DNA of 16,966 bases from positions 1 to 16,966 of the forward strand of contig JAHZHK010000032.1 in NCBI GenBank assembly GCA_019420325.1, read 5' to 3'. The notes under the pieces were generated by a model. The model did not search any database and was not told the DNA's origin. It saw only the letters and a list, made by a program, of their open reading frames with translations. The translations under genes were made by a program, and so were the position numbers. This document shows, one piece after another, positions 15,331 to 16,966 of the stretch (its first letter is position 1; each line of letters begins with the position of its first letter). This DNA comes from Coriobacteriaceae bacterium. GTDB lineage: Bacteria; Actinomycetota; Coriobacteriia; Coriobacteriales; UMGS124.

Positions 15331-16966
15331 TCACTCCTCGTCGTCGGCGCCGCCAAGCTCCTCAAGCAAGCCCAGCGCGCACTCAAGCACAGACTCGTCC
15401 TTGCGCAGGGGATAGTTGACCTTGCCGGTCTTGGCAAAGACCTGCGCGCCCTTCTTGCGCCACGCGTCGAAAACCGGTTTGGGCACCTCGGCACCGGCCA
15501 ACGTGAGCTTGCCGACCGCAGTGCCCACCGACGTGATGCCGAGCCTGTCGGCGCGAATCCTGATGCGAGCGCGCGTGAACAGGTTTCGAGCCGCCTCGGG
15601 AAGCTCGCCATAGCTCTCCACGCACTGCTTTTCCAGCGCGTCCACCCCCTCCAGGTCGGTGAGGGCAGCAAGCTTGCGATACATGAGGACGCGCTTGTCC
15701 ACCTCGGGCAGGTACTCCTCGCTGAAGTAGTAATCCACCGGCAGGTTGATGGTCACGCTCGTGGCCGCCTCGTCGGCAGGCTCCTCGCCGCGCGCCTGCG
15801 CCACAGCCTCGCCGAGCATCTGCGTGTACAGGTCGAAGCCCACGCTCGACAGGTTGCCGTGCTGTTCGGCACCCATGAGCGAGCCGGCACCGCGAATCTC
15901 CAGGTCGCGCATGGCGATGCGCATGCCGCTTCCCAGGTCGGTGAACTCCCCGATTGCCAGAAGCCTGTCGGTGGCCTCGGGGGTCAGCGGGACATCGGGC
16001 GGGAACATGAAGTAGGCGTAGGCCTGCTGCCTACCACGTCCCACACGACCCTTGAGCTGGTAGAGCTGCGCCAGGCCCAGGCGCTGGGAGTCCTCGATGA
16101 TGAGTGTGTTGGTATGGGGGTTGTCAATGCCGCTCTCGATGATGGTCGTGGCCACGAGCACGTCAACCTCGCCGGTCACGAACTTCTGCATGACGTTTTC
16201 GACCTCGTTGGGAGTCATCTTGCCATGCGCCACACCCACGCGAGCCTCGGGCGCCACGCTCAGCACGCGCTGCACGGCTTCGTCGATGGTTTTCACGCGG
16301 TTCGACACGTAGTAGACCTGCCCGCCACGAGCAAGTTCCAGGCGCACGGCCGAACTCACGACATCCTCGTCCCACTCGCCCACATGTACCTTCACGGGGA
16401 TACGCCCGGCAGGCGCCGTCTTGATGAGCGACATGTCGCGCACGCCGCTCATGGCCATCTGCATCGTGCGGGGGATGGGCGTTGCCGAAAGGGTCAGCAC
16501 GTCAACCTGCTCGCGCAGGTTCTTGAGGTGCTCCTTGTGCTGCACGCCAAAGCGCTGCTCCTCATCGACGATGACAAGCCCCAGGTCGCGTGGGTTGACG
16601 TCGCTCGAAAGGAGTCGATGGGTACCCACAAGCACCTGCACCGTGCCTGCGGCGAACCCCTCGAGGGCCTTTTTTTGCTGCTTGGGGGTGCGGAAGCGGC
16701 TGAGCACCTCCACTTCCACGTCAAAGTCGGCAAAACGCTCGAAGAACGTCTGGTAGTGCTGCTGGGCCAGAATCGTCGTGGGACACAGCACCATGACCTG
16801 CTTGCCGTCCTGCGTTGCCTTGAAGGCAGCGCGCAGTGCGACCTCGGTCTTGCCGAAGCCCACGTCTCCGCACAGCAGGCGGTCCATAGGCTTGGGGGCC
16901 TCCATGTCGGCCTTGATATCCTGGATGGCAGCCGCCTGGTCGGCCGTTATCTCGTAGGGGAAGCCC
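15331..16966 (-). CDS. mfd: Transcription-repair coupling factor Mfd, C-terminal part (cut by window edge)
   Basis: About 544 residues of a longer protein; the family is usually about 1100-1200 residues and the N-terminal half lies beyond the right edge. Mfd is a RecG-like dsDNA translocase that removes stalled RNA polymerase and recruits UvrA for repair. The visible part starts just before the helicase motifs (GFPYEITADQ), then Walker A GDVGFGKT, the DEEQ box in VIVDEEQRFGV, motif III TLSATPIPRT, motif VI GRVGRG, and the C-terminal TRCF domain with YYFSEEYLPEVDKRVLMYRKL that contacts the autoinhibitory N-terminus. RecG lacks this TRCF C-terminus, which rules it out. The frame stays open through position 16966. 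It ends in a TGA at 15331, followed by a hairpin. Confidence 0.96.
   Translation of the reverse strand, partial: GFPYEITADQAAAIQDIKADMEAPKPMDRLLCGDVGFGKTEVALRAAFKATQDGKQVMVLCPTTILAQQHYQTFFERFADFDVEVEVLSRFRTPKQQKKALEGFAAGTVQVLVGTHRLLSSDVNPRDLGLVIVDEEQRFGVQHKEHLKNLREQVDVLTLSATPIPRTMQMAMSGVRDMSLIKTAPAGRIPVKVHVGEWDEDVVSSAVRLELARGGQVYYVSNRVKTIDEAVQRVLSVAPEARVGVAHGKMTPNEVENVMQKFVTGEVDVLVATTIIESGIDNPHTNTLIIEDSQRLGLAQLYQLKGRVGRGRQQAYAYFMFPPDVPLTPEATDRLLAIGEFTDLGSGMRIAMRDLEIRGAGSLMGAEQHGNLSSVGFDLYTQMLGEAVAQARGEEPADEAATSVTINLPVDYYFSEEYLPEVDKRVLMYRKLAALTDLEGVDALEKQCVESYGELPEAARNLFTRARIRIRADRLGITSVGTAVGKLTLAGAEVPKPVFDAWRKKGAQVFAKTGKVNYPLRKDESVLECALGLLEELGGADDEE

Overview
The window is a GC-rich (roughly 60% by eye) bacterial chromosomal segment in which every gene I can support lies on the minus strand. 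Spacing is operon-like and ATG, GTG and TTG starts are all used, several behind clear AGGAG-type ribosome binding sites. The gene set is housekeeping plus one complete-looking biosynthetic operon. The protein style (an actinobacterial-type DnaE1 with an intact PHP domain, a short HisG that needs HisZ, and a YcdX-like PHP phosphatase) suggests an anaerobic actinobacterium of the class Coriobacteriia. That placement is inference from sequence style, not a database match.

Layout in transcription order, from high to low coordinates. (1) The C-terminal half of mfd enters from the right edge and ends at a hairpin. (2) dnaE, the replicative polymerase III alpha subunit, follows. (3) A 16-bp perfect inverted repeat lies in the roughly 150-bp gap after dnaE. 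(4) A histidine operon runs hisZ-hisG (fused in one reading frame), hisD, hisC, hisB, hisH, hisA, hisF, hisI and ends in a good intrinsic terminator at about 3964-3993. (5) A PHP-family phosphatase of the YcdX type stands alone. (6) A translation operon follows from a likely extended -10 promoter: prfA (release factor 1), prmC (which methylates the GGQ glutamine of RF1) and tsaC/sua5 (threonylcarbamoyl-AMP synthase for the tRNA t6A modification). (7) The left 282 bases hold no convincing protein gene. They contain a nested RNA-like fold, a plus-strand terminator-like hairpin and a possible leftward promoter.

The his operon covers the route from ATP and PRPP to histidine except for two activities: phosphoribosyl-ATP pyrophosphohydrolase (HisE) and histidinol-phosphate phosphatase. 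HisI here is a stand-alone cyclohydrolase, HisB is the dehydratase only, and no hisE is visible. The nearby PHP phosphatase is a speculative candidate for the missing phosphatase.

The observations most worth checking are the in-frame HisZ-HisG fusion with its cysteine-rich HisZ segment, the palindrome upstream of it, the structured intergenic element at 110-242, and an insertion in DnaE next to an altered RxMGKK-type motif. I did not see a defence system, mobile element, CRISPR array, tRNA or rRNA.
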